From Bacillus marasmi (GTDB taxonomy: Bacteria > Bacillota > Bacilli > Bacillales > Cytobacillaceae): DNA of 64,000 nucleotides. The stretch lies in the NCBI RefSeq assembly GCF_902168435.1, contig NZ_LR656165.1, forward strand, positions 310,001 through 374,000. The letters are read 5' to 3'. The notes below the pieces were generated by a model, which ran no database searches, was not told the origin of the DNA, and saw nothing but the letters and a program-made list of their open reading frames with translations. Positions 8,160 to 18,583 of this stretch are shown piece after piece. How positions within the stretch are numbered: position 1 is the stretch's first letter; the number at the start of each line of letters is the position of its first letter. The position numbers and the translations under genes are program-made.

Positions 8160-9860
8160 TTAAAGTATTTTCTCTGTCATCATTTCTTCAATTTTCTTTA
8201 ATGCGCCTGGTTCAACCTTTTCAATCGTTGTTGCAGCTTGTTCCAGTGCCGTTTTGTAATCAAACTCTCTGAAGGCAATTTCTGCTTCATATAATCCCTC
8301 TGCAACTGAAGGATACTTGCTTTTGTATCGATTTCCATATTGAATGACCTTTTCGGCCAATCGAACATTTTCGATCATTTCATTCGTATTGTGATCGAGC
8401 GTTTCAACCGCATGTTCTGCACCTTCTAAAAAGTGCTGAACGGCATTCATGTCAAGCGGCTTTTCAGCAAGCTTATCCATCAATGTATCGATACTTTCCT
8501 CTGCATCATCTAGCAGATATTCATATTCCTTCGGCAATCCAGGAATTTTACTTTTTGAAACCATTCGAATTGTTTCGCCCATTTTCTTTTTCAATTCTTT
8601 CACTTTATCGCGGGCTGCCAATTCATCTTTTCTCAACGTTTGCAGTGATTCTTGGTAGGACTCCTGTTCTTTTACAATCTCATCAATCATTTCTTTAATT
8701 TCAGTAAGCTCTGCAGATAGCTGAGTTTGCGCATAACCTTGCTCATCTATTTTTTTCTCCAAAGTATCATATCGAGTCAACAGCTGAACAATTTGCTTTT
8801 CCGATTTTCGCTGTGTTTCAATTTCTGCCTCAGCAAGTTGATAGATTTGTCTTACATAATCCGTTTCATCATTCAGCAATCGGCAATGCTCTGCAATTTC
8901 GGCTAAAGCATCCTTAATTTCGTCTTTATGCTTTTGAATATAGTGCTTCGCCAATACTTCCTTTTCCAAAAGCTCATAAAATTGATCAATTCTGTCTTTA
9001 ACTGCTTCAATTCCCTCTTCAACAGCTTTAACTTCAGTTTGTCCAAGCTGTGCTAAAAATGATGTAATCTGCTGCTCTAAACGGTTAACTTCTTCTTCAA
9101 ACTCTAAATGGCCTAGCTGATAGCCTTGCTCCACCATTTCACGGTAGCCATCCTTCAATTCATTAATTTGCATCGGTAATCCCGATTCACAATCAATGAG
9201 CAGCTTTGGAATAGCCTGCATTTTTTCAGAAATGGTTTGCATTCTATCTTTTATCGTTAAAACGATTTCGCGTGCCTCTAAATAGTCACCATTTTCGGTC
9301 TTTTCCTCAAATAATTGGAATGTTTTTATCATCTCATCCAATTGTTGCTCGAAAGCATCGACTGTATGTCCAAACGTATGCCGATGAGCTAACAACGCCT
9401 TTTTCGACTCGCGGTACAGCCCTTTTAAGCTTTCTGTTTCCTCACGATTTTTCTGTTCACTACCAACAAGGTCATGAAGTTCAGCAAGGATTTTTTTAAT
9501 GACCATTTCATTTTCTTCAAGTATGGCTGCAATTTCAGCTTGAATATTCATTGCCTTTTTGAAATGTAATTTATCAATTGCTTCTTCTGCCTCAAACAGC
9601 ATGACATCAATTTCCGGCAACTTCACAGTTACGATTTCATCCCACTGTGTACGCCATTGTTCAAATAACTGCTCAGTTTGTCCAGTCATATTTAATTGTT
9701 TAACCTTTGCCAATTCGTCATGAACCGGCCGGTCTGATATTTCAACTTTCCAATTTTCTAATCGATCTATCTCTTTAAAGAAATTTTTTCTTTTTATATA
9801 GCCGAGCAAAGCTAAACCAATAACCAGTACTGCCCCAATTCCACCGATCACAAAACCCAT
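8160..9860 (-). CDS. ezrA: Septation ring formation regulator EzrA
   Basis: A division protein of about 566 residues that blocks extra Z rings at the poles and helps septal wall synthesis. One N-terminal membrane helix (residues 2-22) is followed by a long, almost wholly coiled-coil cytoplasmic region rich in Glu, Lys and Leu, with RLENWKVEI and LNMTGQTEQLFEQWR near the start as in B. subtilis EzrA. The ATG at 9858-9860 matches the B. subtilis start and has AGGTG 8-9 bases upstream. A GTG seven codons earlier is less likely. Neighbours nifZ and hisJ keep the usual order; braB, found here in B. subtilis, is missing. Confidence 0.94.
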   Translation of the reverse strand: MGFVIGGIGAVLVIGLALLGYIKRKNFFKEIDRLENWKVEISDRPVHDELAKVKQLNMTGQTEQLFEQWRTQWDEIVTVKLPEIDVMLFEAEEAIDKLHFKKAMNIQAEIAAILEENEMVIKKILAELHDLVGSEQKNREETESLKGLYRESKKALLAHRHTFGHTVDAFEQQLDEMIKTFQLFEEKTENGDYLEAREIVLTIKDRMQTISEKMQAIPKLLIDCESGLPMQINELKDGYREMVEQGYQLGHLEFEEEVNRLEQQITSFLAQLGQTEVKAVEEGIEAVKDRIDQFYELLEKEVLAKHYIQKHKDEIKDALAEIAEHCRLLNDETDYVRQIYQLAEAEIETQRKSEKQIVQLLTRYDTLEKKIDEQGYAQTQLSAELTEIKEMIDEIVKEQESYQESLQTLRKDELAARDKVKELKKKMGETIRMVSKSKIPGLPKEYEYLLDDAEESIDTLMDKLAEKPLDMNAVQHFLEGAEHAVETLDHNTNEMIENVRLAEKVIQYGNRYKSKYPSVAEGLYEAEIAFREFDYKTALEQAATTIEKVEPGALKKIEEMMTEKIL

Positions 9861-10152
9861 CTTGCTCACACCTGCTCTCACTTAATACGAAGTTTTAGTC
9901 CGTTTCTTTTCTATGATTACTTTACTTATGCTCATTTCTTAACATGTATAGTAAAGTGTATGGTATATAATAATGAACAATTTTCACTAATCAATGTCCT
10001 TTTCAATGTTAATATGATAACATGTAAACGACATTTTTTGACTAATAAAATCATATTTTTTTAGACAAATTCTGCCTATTGTGCAGGAATACACATATTT
10101 AATGACAATCATGTGACATCCAAAATCCTATTATATCAGGAGGTGCCCCTTT

Positions 10153-10956
10153 ATGATAAAGGACGGACATATACACTCCCTTTACTGTCCACATGGAACA
10201 AAAGACGCTTTTGAAAACTATGTTGAAAAGGCAATTCAGCTTGGTTTTAAGGAAATTTCATTTACCGAGCACGCGCCCCTACCAGCTAGTTTTAGCGATC
10301 CTGCCCCAACGAAGGACAGCGCCATCAGCCTCGAACAGCTCGATAGCTACTTTCACGACATTAGAAACCTAAAAATACAATATGCAGGTCAAATAAAAGT
10401 GAATGCCGGACTAGAGGTAGACTATATCGAAGGGTACGAGGAGGAAATCAAATCATTTCTTAATATGTATGGCCCTCAATTAGACGATGCGATATTATCT
10501 GTGCATTTTTTGAAGTGCAATGAACAATATGAATGTATGGATTATAGCCCTGATATTTTTGCTAAACTAGTCGACGGTTTAGGTTCAGTCGAAGCTGTCT
10601 ACAGAAAGTATTACGAGACTTTACTTCTCTCTGTAAATAGTGACTTAGGACCCTTTAAACCTAAAAGAATTGGTCATATTACCCTGGCACATAAGTTTCA
10701 GCGAAAATTTCCGATTGCTACGCGATTTGAAACGGAAATGTCCAAATTGCTCAACGCGATAAAGACGAACGGCTACGAATTAGACTACAATGGCGCTGGT
10801 TGTGCCAAGCCGCTTTGTCGCGAACCTTATCCACCACAATGGGTCGTCGAAAAAGCAATTGCTCTAAACATCCCGCTCGTATACGGTTCAGACGCCCATC
10901 AGGTGAAGGATTTAGGACAAGGCTTAGACCAAATGATTCAAGCGAAAACATCCTAA
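10153..10956 (+). CDS. hisJ: Histidinol-phosphatase HisJ (PHP family)
   Basis: A 267-residue enzyme that removes phosphate from L-histidinol phosphate, the penultimate part of histidine synthesis. It belongs to the PHP metal-dependent family, not the HAD type. Metal ligands are seen in KDGHIHSLYCPHG (His6, His8), SFTEHAPLP, ILSVHFLK and GSDAH near the end. AGGAGGTG lies 8 bases before the ATG. The gene stands alone and points away from ezrA; the 290-base gap upstream holds no other feature I can support. As in B. subtilis, it lies outside the main his operon. Confidence 0.94.
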   Translation: MIKDGHIHSLYCPHGTKDAFENYVEKAIQLGFKEISFTEHAPLPASFSDPAPTKDSAISLEQLDSYFHDIRNLKIQYAGQIKVNAGLEVDYIEGYEEEIKSFLNMYGPQLDDAILSVHFLKCNEQYECMDYSPDIFAKLVDGLGSVEAVYRKYYETLLLSVNSDLGPFKPKRIGHITLAHKFQRKFPIATRFETEMSKLLNAIKTNGYELDYNGAGCAKPLCREPYPPQWVVEKAIALNIPLVYGSDAHQVKDLGQGLDQMIQAKTS

Positions 10957-10986
10957 CCTACCTATTTTAGTTAGGATGTTTTTTAA
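10943..10986 (+). terminator. Terminator between hisJ and refZ
   Basis: Ten-base stem AACATCCTAA / TTAGGATGTT (10947-10956 and 10971-10980) followed by TTTTT on the plus strand. The minus side ends in TTTTCG and may serve refZ weakly. Confidence 0.82.
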
Positions 10987-11606
10987 CAAGCATTCCGTTG
11001 CTTTAGCGGAGTGACAACAATTCCATCTATCCATCGATTGATCTCTTGCAAATATTTATCGGCAAAGTAGCTTTCATGCGGGAATACATGTAATACCTCT
11101 GTTAAATATTGCGTGTTTAAAAACGGTACGGACAATATCCCTTTAAATTGAATTAATAAGTATTGAATAGGAACTGGATGAAACTCCTTTGATTCAATCC
11201 CCTTTTCGATTACCGTATGAAAAATGAAGCGTTCCTTCGAATAATAAGTCGTTAAAATTTCTCGAACAATCTGTGTGTCAATTGACATTTCTCGAAGTAC
11301 AAAGCGCGTCAAATGAATTTGGTTGCATTGATAATCCCAAAGTCTCCTGGCAATATCTCGTAAGCACTCTGTGGCTCCCTTTTCAAGGCAAGAATAACCA
11401 CTTTCCAATTCCTTCATATACCCTTCAAAAAAGGCAGTTAAACAATACTCTAGCAAACCTTGCTTATTCCGAAAGTAATAAGAGATGTTCGCAGCATTGA
11501 TTTCCGCTTTTTTAGCAATATCACGAATTGAAGTTCCATCATATCCATTAGCATTAAATAATGCCACGGCAGCATTAACGATTCTCTCCCGCGAATTTTT
11601 TCTCAT
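10983..11606 (-). CDS. refZ: TetR-family regulator RefZ (FtsZ regulator)
   Basis: A 207-residue protein with an N-terminal TetR helix-turn-helix: GTSIRDIAKKAEINAANISYYF at about residues 22-43. RefZ (YttP) of B. subtilis binds sites near the origin and acts on FtsZ to time and place the division ring at sporulation. The length, the ISYYFRNKQGLLEYCL segment and position next to ytrP/dgcP fit. The ATG at 11604-11606 has AGGGAG 10 bases upstream; a GTG two codons earlier is too close to it. The ligand-binding half is diverged, so function is by synteny and family. Confidence 0.87.
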   Translation of the reverse strand: MRKNSRERIVNAAVALFNANGYDGTSIRDIAKKAEINAANISYYFRNKQGLLEYCLTAFFEGYMKELESGYSCLEKGATECLRDIARRLWDYQCNQIHLTRFVLREMSIDTQIVREILTTYYSKERFIFHTVIEKGIESKEFHPVPIQYLLIQFKGILSVPFLNTQYLTEVLHVFPHESYFADKYLQEINRWIDGIVVTPLKQRNAC

Positions 11607-11754
11607 AAGCACTTCGCTCCCTTACAGCTAGAATGGCACTCAAAACTATGATATTTAACTAACATTCTGTATCGAAAGCGATTCTCCTTTTAAATTCTAT
11701 CGACAAAGCTCTCTTTCCGACGCGAAATATGCCGAATCAAATCGTTAAAAATGC

Positions 11755-11832
11755 ACAAAAGGATGGCCCTGCACAATCAAACTCCATCACCAAAAATATC
11801 AGTGCATATGCTTGATTAGCTGGTCATCCTGT
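11755..11832 (-). terminator. Possible long-hairpin terminator after dgcP
   Basis: Imperfect inverted repeat: AGGATGGCC near 11759 pairs with GGTCATCCT near 11822-11830, and ATCAA pairs with TTGAT inside. On the minus strand it ends CATCCTTTTGTG. It lies about 70 bases after the dgcP stop. The remaining part of the 290-base gap shows no other clear signal. Confidence 0.45.
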
Positions 11833-11900
11833 AGTATTTCTTTTTAATTAGTATGTTGATTTTTCGCTCCAAATCAACATTTGTCATTACATTAGCAATT

Positions 11901-13727
11901 TTATTGTACCGTTTCTGTTTGCGTGATTACGCGATTTTTCCCGGAGCTTTTTGCAAAATACAACGCCTCATCGGCTCGATTAAAGAGCTGCTTAGCAGAA
12001 TCCTCCTGCTCCTTCGACCAATGCGAAACTCCGCAGCTGACTGTTACAGAAGGTGTAGTTCCTTCTTCCACCCGTCGTATTAACCGATTAGCAATTTCCT
12101 TACCTTTTTCCATCGGTATTCTTGGCAAATAAATAGCTAATTCCTCACCGCCCCAACGTGCGGCAATATCGGTATCTCGAATACTACTTCGCATTACGCA
12201 GGCTACTTGAATCAGTATATCATCGCCAACTTGGTGTCCATATGTATCATTTACCTTTTTAAAATTATCAATATCAATGAGGATGAACGTACCTTGACCC
12301 TCATTTATCATCGATTTTTGAATTTGCTTATCTAAATAATTACGGGTATAGAGCTTTGTCAAATAATCGGTAACGACCATTCGCTCTAACTCTTCCCTTA
12401 AGGTAGAATTGACAAAGGCCAATGTCGAATGATGAACTAAGGATTGCAATAGTTTATACGAATCAAATGAGAAATGATATGGCTCACTATGGAAAACTAA
12501 AATGAATCCGACCATACTACCCGATTGGATCATTGGCACAGCCATAATCGAACGATATTGGCTTTCATTTATTTGTTTAAAATCTCCAATGAACATCGGA
12601 CTTTTATCCTTTAGAAGCTTCTCATGAAAATCATGAATATACGTTTCTGCCTCTGCTGAAAGGAAAAACGGTGTACTCCCTTCCAGAATTTTCATATGCC
12701 CCTCATGAAAAAGAATAAAGCCAACCTCTTCTGCATTAAAAGAGCTAATAATCTGTTTGCAAACAAAGGACACAATATCTGAAAACCGATGCTTTGAATT
12801 TAATTCATGGGATACTTCATTGATTAATTTTAAATCAGTAATAAGCCGATTAGATTGCTGATACAATTGAGCATTTTCAATCGCCGTACCCGCTGTATTA
12901 GCCAGTAGTGAAATAAATTCCACTTCTTTAATAGGGAAGACAAGTACATTAACTGCCGTAATTTGCAGGACACCATAAACCCCCTGCTTTCCCTTTAGCG
13001 GAGCATAAAGAATCGAGCAATTATCTTGTGCGTAGTTTTCCATTTGCACAGTTCCTGTTACATAGGCTTCCATCGCTGCCGTGTTTTCACTATCATATTG
13101 CAAACATTTAATTGGAAGCTTACTATTGCTTCGAGTGTCTTGTGAAAGGAATAATGAATATTGGAATCCTGGATATACCTCATGAAGAACATCGATGATT
13201 TCAGCTAATACGGCATCCATATCCATCGTCGAGTGGAACTTTTCTGTTACGCCAAACAGGAGACGATATTTCCTCTCTTTAGCTGTGATTTTCGAAAGAT
13301 TCAGGAGAACCTTTATTAAGTTTCCGCAAACATAACCAATTTGCTCTAATAAAACTGGTGAACTCAAATTGACTTGCGGGTTCTTCACTAAAATATAACC
13401 ATAGTCCTCCAACCCAAACTTAATGATGTATTGATTATGTACGTTAGAGTTTGTTTCAAATAAAACAGCCTCATCGATCGACTCATTAGTGGCATTCATC
13501 AGTTTAACGAGTGGCGAATCCTCAATGTTTATTCCATCAGCAATAAGCTGTTCACCCCACTCTGAACAATAATAAAAGATAACTTCCTCCGCCTTTAGGG
13601 TTATGGCAATATTAAGCGTAATTCGTTCAGGAATCTGCTCAAAGTGAAGGATATTTTCTTCATCGTTCAAAATGTCCAAAAGAGTACTTTTTAATTTATC
13701 TATTATCTCATTGTTTGCATTTCCCAT
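11901..13727 (-). CDS. dgcP: Diguanylate cyclase DgcP (YtrP), GAF-GGDEF
   Basis: A 608-residue cytoplasmic protein. The N-terminal two thirds hold GAF-like sensory regions (one at about 150-300, another at about 300-440). The C-terminal third is a GGDEF domain: FILIDIDNFKKVNDTYGHQ (Mg and GTP binding) and the active site GGEEL at 526-530. An inhibitory RxxD site, RDTD at 517-520, sits exactly five residues before it, so feedback control by c-di-GMP is likely. In B. subtilis DgcP (YtrP) is an active cyclase. GGTGAT lies before the ATG at 13725-13727. Output would be motility and biofilm control. Confidence 0.92.
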   Translation of the reverse strand: MGNANNEIIDKLKSTLLDILNDEENILHFEQIPERITLNIAITLKAEEVIFYYCSEWGEQLIADGINIEDSPLVKLMNATNESIDEAVLFETNSNVHNQYIIKFGLEDYGYILVKNPQVNLSSPVLLEQIGYVCGNLIKVLLNLSKITAKERKYRLLFGVTEKFHSTMDMDAVLAEIIDVLHEVYPGFQYSLFLSQDTRSNSKLPIKCLQYDSENTAAMEAYVTGTVQMENYAQDNCSILYAPLKGKQGVYGVLQITAVNVLVFPIKEVEFISLLANTAGTAIENAQLYQQSNRLITDLKLINEVSHELNSKHRFSDIVSFVCKQIISSFNAEEVGFILFHEGHMKILEGSTPFFLSAEAETYIHDFHEKLLKDKSPMFIGDFKQINESQYRSIMAVPMIQSGSMVGFILVFHSEPYHFSFDSYKLLQSLVHHSTLAFVNSTLREELERMVVTDYLTKLYTRNYLDKQIQKSMINEGQGTFILIDIDNFKKVNDTYGHQVGDDILIQVACVMRSSIRDTDIAARWGGEELAIYLPRIPMEKGKEIANRLIRRVEEGTTPSVTVSCGVSHWSKEQEDSAKQLFNRADEALYFAKSSGKNRVITQTETVQ

Positions 13728-13943
13728 CGTGCATCACCTATTTCCCCATTTTGGCTTTTTAGAGGAATTGTTATCCTAATAAATTAATTTATTTAAAAAA
13801 ACACCATTTTCATCGCGTTTATTCCTTATATTATTATTTCATTATATCATATCAAAATATATGTATGTCTAATTCTTTCATAAATATTCTATAATATAGG
13901 ACATATGTATGTTTGATTTATAATGATAATTTTTGAAAACTCA

Positions 13944-13973
13944 TTGACTTATACAGACAAACAATTATATAAT
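13944..13973 (+). promoter_or_regulatory. SigA promoter for rpsD
   Basis: TTGACT (13944-13949) and TATAAT (13968-13973) with an 18-base spacer. It lies about 205 bases before the rpsD start, leaving a long leader. Upstream, 13728-13943 is very AT-rich with no further feature I can support. Confidence 0.75.
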
Positions 13974-13984
13974 ACTCTTTGTGT

Positions 13985-14160
13985 AAAATATCGCAGCCTA
14001 TATAAACACTTTTTTGTTATCATTTTGTTCCATCGGTTCTCCTTAGTTTGAACCTTTATGATGGGGTATTGTGTAACCCTCTGCTGCGAGGGCGAAGATA
14101 CATGAAAACAAAATGAGCATAATCGTTGTTTGTTACTGTTTTTATTTTACAAAATAAAAA
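13985..14160 (+). ncRNA. Probable ribosomal protein S4 autoregulatory leader
   Basis: The transcript from the promoter above would carry about 190 untranslated bases before rpsD. It contains nested complementary segments (GGGTATTGTGTAACCCTC, GCTGCGAGGGCG at about 14063-14094) able to form a pseudoknot-like fold. In B. subtilis S4 binds its own rpsD leader and represses it. Position and length fit that leader; I have not folded it. Confidence 0.5.
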
Positions 14161-14178
14161 CACAAGGAGGAGTCACTC

Positions 14179-14781
14179 ATGGCTCGTTATACCGGCCCAA
14201 GCTGGAAATTATCCCGTCGTCTTGGAGTATCTCTAAGCGGAACTGGAAAAGAATTAGAAAAGCGTCCTTACGCTCCTGGTCCACATGGTCCAAACCAACG
14301 CAAAAAGCTTTCTGAATACGGATTGCAATTACAAGAAAAACAAAAACTTCGTCACATGTACGGAGTAAATGAGCGTCAATTCCGCAACCTATTTGACAAA
14401 GCTGGCAAACTACAAGGTAAACACGGTGAAAACTTCATGGTTCTTTTAGAATCACGTTTAGATAACGTTGTTTATCGTTTAGGTTTAGCTCGCACTCGTC
14501 GTGCAGCTCGCCAATTAGTTAACCACGGTCACGTTATGGTTAATGGATCTCGCGTAGATATCCCATCATACCGTTTAACTCCTGGTCAAACTATCACTCT
14601 TCGTGAAAAGTCTCGCAACCTTGATGTAGTTAAAGAATCAGTTGAAGTAAACAACTTCGTTCCTGATTACTTAACTTTCGATGCAGACAAATTAGAAGGT
14701 ACTTTCACTCGCTTACCAGAGCGTTCTGAATTACCAGCTGAAATTAACGAAGCTCTTATCGTTGAGTTCTACTCTCGTTAA
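14179..14781 (+). CDS. rpsD: 30S ribosomal protein S4
   Basis: A 200-residue primary 16S rRNA-binding protein that starts assembly of the 30S body and also helps proofreading. The N-terminus [20 protein letters not shown] and the S4 RNA-binding domain ([20 protein letters not shown], about 95-115) are clear. AAGGAGGAG lies 9 bases before the ATG. As in other Bacillus it stands alone rather than in the alpha operon. Codon use is strongly biased to preferred codons, as expected for a highly expressed gene. Confidence 0.99.
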   Translation: MARYTGPSWKLSRRLGVSLSGTGKELEKRPYAPGPHGPNQRKKLSEYGLQLQEKQKLRHMYGVNERQFRNLFDKAGKLQGKHGENFMVLLESRLDNVVYRLGLARTRRAARQLVNHGHVMVNGSRVDIPSYRLTPGQTITLREKSRNLDVVKESVEVNNFVPDYLTFDADKLEGTFTRLPERSELPAEINEALIVEFYSR

Positions 14782-14814
14782 TAGCTTGTCATCAGCACTT
14801 CGGTGCGATACAAA

Positions 14815-14848
14815 AGCCCCCTTGGCCGTTTGGCCAGGGGGGTTTTTG
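14815..14848 (+). terminator. Strong Rho-independent terminator after rpsD
   Basis: GC-rich stem CCCCCTTGGCC / GGCCAGGGGGG with a GTTT loop, then TTTTTG. It precedes the tandem array. Confidence 0.93.
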
Positions 14849-14900
14849 ATTTGTTGGTTTTTTGTGAATTTGGGTAAGCTCTGGTGCGTAGTCAGCTTAT

Positions 14901-15760
14901 AAGTGCCCTAGTTTTCTAATTTAATCGAAATGAGGGTACTTAGATTTTTTAAGTACCCTCTTTTTGTTTTTCATTCGAAAAGAGGGCACTTAGGCTCCCT
15001 GTAAGCACCCTCATTTTCTACTTCAATCGAAATGAGGGTACTTAGCCATTTTATGTACCCTAGTTTTTTCCCATATTCGCAAAGAGGTCACTTAGGCTTC
15101 CTGTAAGTGCCCTCATTTTCTGCTTCAATCGAAATGAGGGTACTTAGCCATTTTATGTACCCTAGTTTTTTCCCATATTCGAAAAGAGGTCACTTAAGCT
15201 CCCTGTATGTGCCCTCATTTTCTGCTTCAATCGAAATGAGGGTACTTAGCCATTTTAAGTGCCCTAGTTTTTTCCCATATTCGAAAAGAGGTCACTTAAG
15301 CTCCCTGTATGTGCCCTCATTTTCTGCTTCAATCGATATGAGGGTACTTAGCCATTTTATGTACCCTAGTTTTTTCCCATATTCGAAAAGAGGTCACTTA
15401 GGCTCCCTGTAAGTACCCTCATTTTCTACTTCAATCGAAATGAGGGTACTTAGCCATTTTAAGTACCCTAGTTTTTTCCCATATTCGAAAAGAGGTCACT
15501 TAGACTTCCTGTATGTGCCCTCATTTTCTACTTCAATCGAAATGAGGGTACTTAGCCATTTTAAGTACCCTAGTTTTTTCCCATATTCGAAAAGAGGTCA
15601 CTTAGACTTCCTGTATGTGCCCTCATTTTTTGCTTCAATCAAAATTAGGGTACTTAGCCATTTTAAGTACCCTAGTTTTTTCCCATATTCAAAAAGAGGT
15701 CACTTAGACTTCCTGTATGTGCCCTCATTTTTTGCTTTCATATGAAATTAGGGCACTTAT
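14901..15760. repeat. Tandem array A: 17 units of the GTRCCCT...AGGGYACTTA family (50+52 bp dimer, 102 bp period)
   Basis: GTRCCCT-type starts occur at 14903, 14953, 15005, 15055, 15107 and on in strict 50/52 alternation to 15719. Each unit begins GTGCCCTC or GTACCCTA and ends GAGGGTACTTA or GAGGTCACTTA, so ends pair as hairpins within a unit and across junctions. Two spacer types alternate (ATTTTCTGCTTCAATCGAAA and a TTTTTTCCCATATTCGAAA form). Open frames here only reflect the period being a multiple of three. The array lies between convergent rpsD and the NERD gene. Other arrays of the family are at 32.1, 47.4 and 55.4 kb. Confidence 0.97.
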
Positions 15761-15803
15761 AGAGTAACTCTCTCATTTCATCGAGGATAAATCCCGATTA
15801 CGC

Positions 15804-16718
15804 TCATCCATAATAGGTCCATTTTCCATAACCAAATTGCTCATAATTATCCTTAAGTATTCTCCTTAGCCATTTTGATGAAATAGACAGCCGACACCAA
15901 TCAAAAACAATATTTGGAGTGAGTTTTAACTCTGGAAAAAGCAAACGGACTTCTTCAACTCCCCTTACTACCGCAGCTTCTATTTTTTCCTGATACCCAC
16001 AATCATAGCATACTAGTTTCCTTCCATGAATTTCGAGAAAGAATGAATTACATTTCCCGCAATTTAACCCCTTACGAACTGACCCGAATTGATAAGCTGG
16101 TAAATGCATCGATTCCGGCTCGGTAATATGTGCATTAAGTAAAAAATTAGCCAACTCAGTGTGAGTGTTATCTAAAAACGAAGGTTTTGCATTAAGCGAA
16201 CGCAGAAACCTATTGAGTTGGGTATAGTAAACGATTGGTTCGTCAACAGGGGCTTGGTATAAAAAGCATTCGGGGTTGATAAATATGACATTTCCTTCAA
16301 TTGGAATGTTAAAGCCATTCTTCTGGAGCAGTTTCGTAAGCAAAATTTTTATCCTATTTAATTGTTCAAGTGGATTTTGATAGATTCCATCAGTGGTGCA
16401 ATTATAGAAGTTTTTATTTTTGTAAATAAGATTTCCTTCGAAGTTTTTAATTTCATTGGGGATGATTGAATTCTGGGTGATGATGGTGGAATCAATTTGA
16501 AAGGTGGTATTGTCGCATTTTAGCAGCAAGTCATTTAATATGTAAAACTTATGATGTAGCCCGGCCCCCTCTACTAATTGATCAAACTGTACTTCACCTT
16601 GAAAACCTTTTTTTAAATTTAAATAGTGCTGCTTCTCGGTTTGGGTTAAGTCCATTCTTGCGTTTAAAATATGCAAAATTTTTAATTCGCTCGACTCTTC
16701 TCGATTTTTATAGGCCAT
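15804..16718 (-). CDS. NERD-domain protein with C-terminal zinc ribbon
   Basis: A 304-residue protein. The N-terminal part resembles the nuclease-related NERD domain: KGFQGEVQFDQLV (about 38-50), QIDSTII (about 74) and EIKNFEGNLIYKN (about 90) match the G-E-x-x-x-D, D and E-x-K pattern of restriction-like nucleases. The C-terminal part has four cysteines, CGKCNSF and CYDCGYQ (about 220-242), likely a zinc ribbon. NERD proteins are common in Bacillaceae, with largely untested roles in DNA handling. AGGAAG lies before the ATG. It stands alone between array A and tyrS. Confidence 0.8.
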   Translation of the reverse strand: MAYKNREESSELKILHILNARMDLTQTEKQHYLNLKKGFQGEVQFDQLVEGAGLHHKFYILNDLLLKCDNTTFQIDSTIITQNSIIPNEIKNFEGNLIYKNKNFYNCTTDGIYQNPLEQLNRIKILLTKLLQKNGFNIPIEGNVIFINPECFLYQAPVDEPIVYYTQLNRFLRSLNAKPSFLDNTHTELANFLLNAHITEPESMHLPAYQFGSVRKGLNCGKCNSFFLEIHGRKLVCYDCGYQEKIEAAVVRGVEEVRLLFPELKLTPNIVFDWCRLSISSKWLRRILKDNYEQFGYGKWTYYG

Positions 16719-16807
16719 AATCCACTTCCTTTCAACTTCATTATCTTTATTTTATAAAAATAATAATCATAATTCACTTGAACATTATGTGAATTTTCAA
16801 ACTAACA

Positions 16808-16838
16808 AACAGACCTCCCAAAAAAATTGAGAGGTCAA
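16808..16838 (-). terminator. Terminator after tyrS
   Basis: Stem GACCTCTC / GGGAGGTC (16812-16836) with an A/T loop. On the minus strand it is followed by TGTTTGTT, a modest T tract. Confidence 0.7.
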
Positions 16839-16850
16839 TCACTTAACAAT

Positions 16851-18152
<1,302 letters not shown>

Positions 18153-18182
18153 TCACTTGGTAGTAATTTTCCGCGGTGCATA

Positions 18183-18455
18183 GAGCACACAGCAAAAACA
18201 AAAAGACGCCCCTGCAAATTGCAGGGACGCCATAAGCGCGGTACCACCCAAATTAAAAACCATCAACGGTTTTTCACTCAATAAAATAACGGTTTAGACC
18301 GTTTGCTGCTAATGGTTATAGTTCAATGTTCACAGCAAATGCTTAGGGAGGTAATTCGTGCTTCTATTTGTACTGGCTCGCAGCTTCCGCCAGTTTTCTG
18401 TCAACAGGGATAGAAGAACTACTGGATTCCCATCATTGCAAATTATTCAATTCAT
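18183..18455 (-). ncRNA. T-box leader of tyrS
   Basis: On the minus strand the conserved antiterminator sequence GGGTGGTACCGCG lies at 18237-18249. It is followed by a terminator stem CCCTGCAA / TTGCAGGG (about 18209-18226) and a run of T. Uncharged tRNA-Tyr is expected to stabilise the antiterminator and switch tyrS on. The 5' boundary is approximate: a TTGACA at 18487-18492 is a possible -35 box, with no convincing -10. The specifier triplet could not be assigned with certainty. Confidence 0.9.
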
Positions 18456-18550
18456 TATTGTTTTTTTACCATAAATTAAGGGATGTTGTCAATTGCAGGA
18501 TGAGAATTAAAGGAAAATTGACGATGCTTGTCATTTTATCGGTTGCAATA

Positions 18551-18559
18551 TGCTATAAT
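18551..18559 (+). promoter_or_regulatory. Extended -10 promoter for the class A PBP gene
   Basis: TGCTATAAT is an extended -10 box (TGN plus TATAAT at 18554-18559). It lies 24 bases before the ATG chosen for the PBP. No good -35 lies at 17 bases; TTGTCA is at 18528-18533. It is divergent from the tyrS leader. Confidence 0.55.
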
Positions 18560-18583
18560 GTATGTGATTTTAGGGGGTTTGAT

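Noticed and set aside
15107-15745. Two 101-residue plus-strand open frames with repeated peptides
   Set aside because: They arise because the 102-bp period is a multiple of three. No binding site, and the peptides just mirror the DNA repeat.
18368-18583. N-terminal extension of the class A PBP
   Set aside because: It lies in the tyrS leader region and upstream of the extended -10 box; the ATG at 18584 has a good binding site and gives the usual PBP N-terminus.
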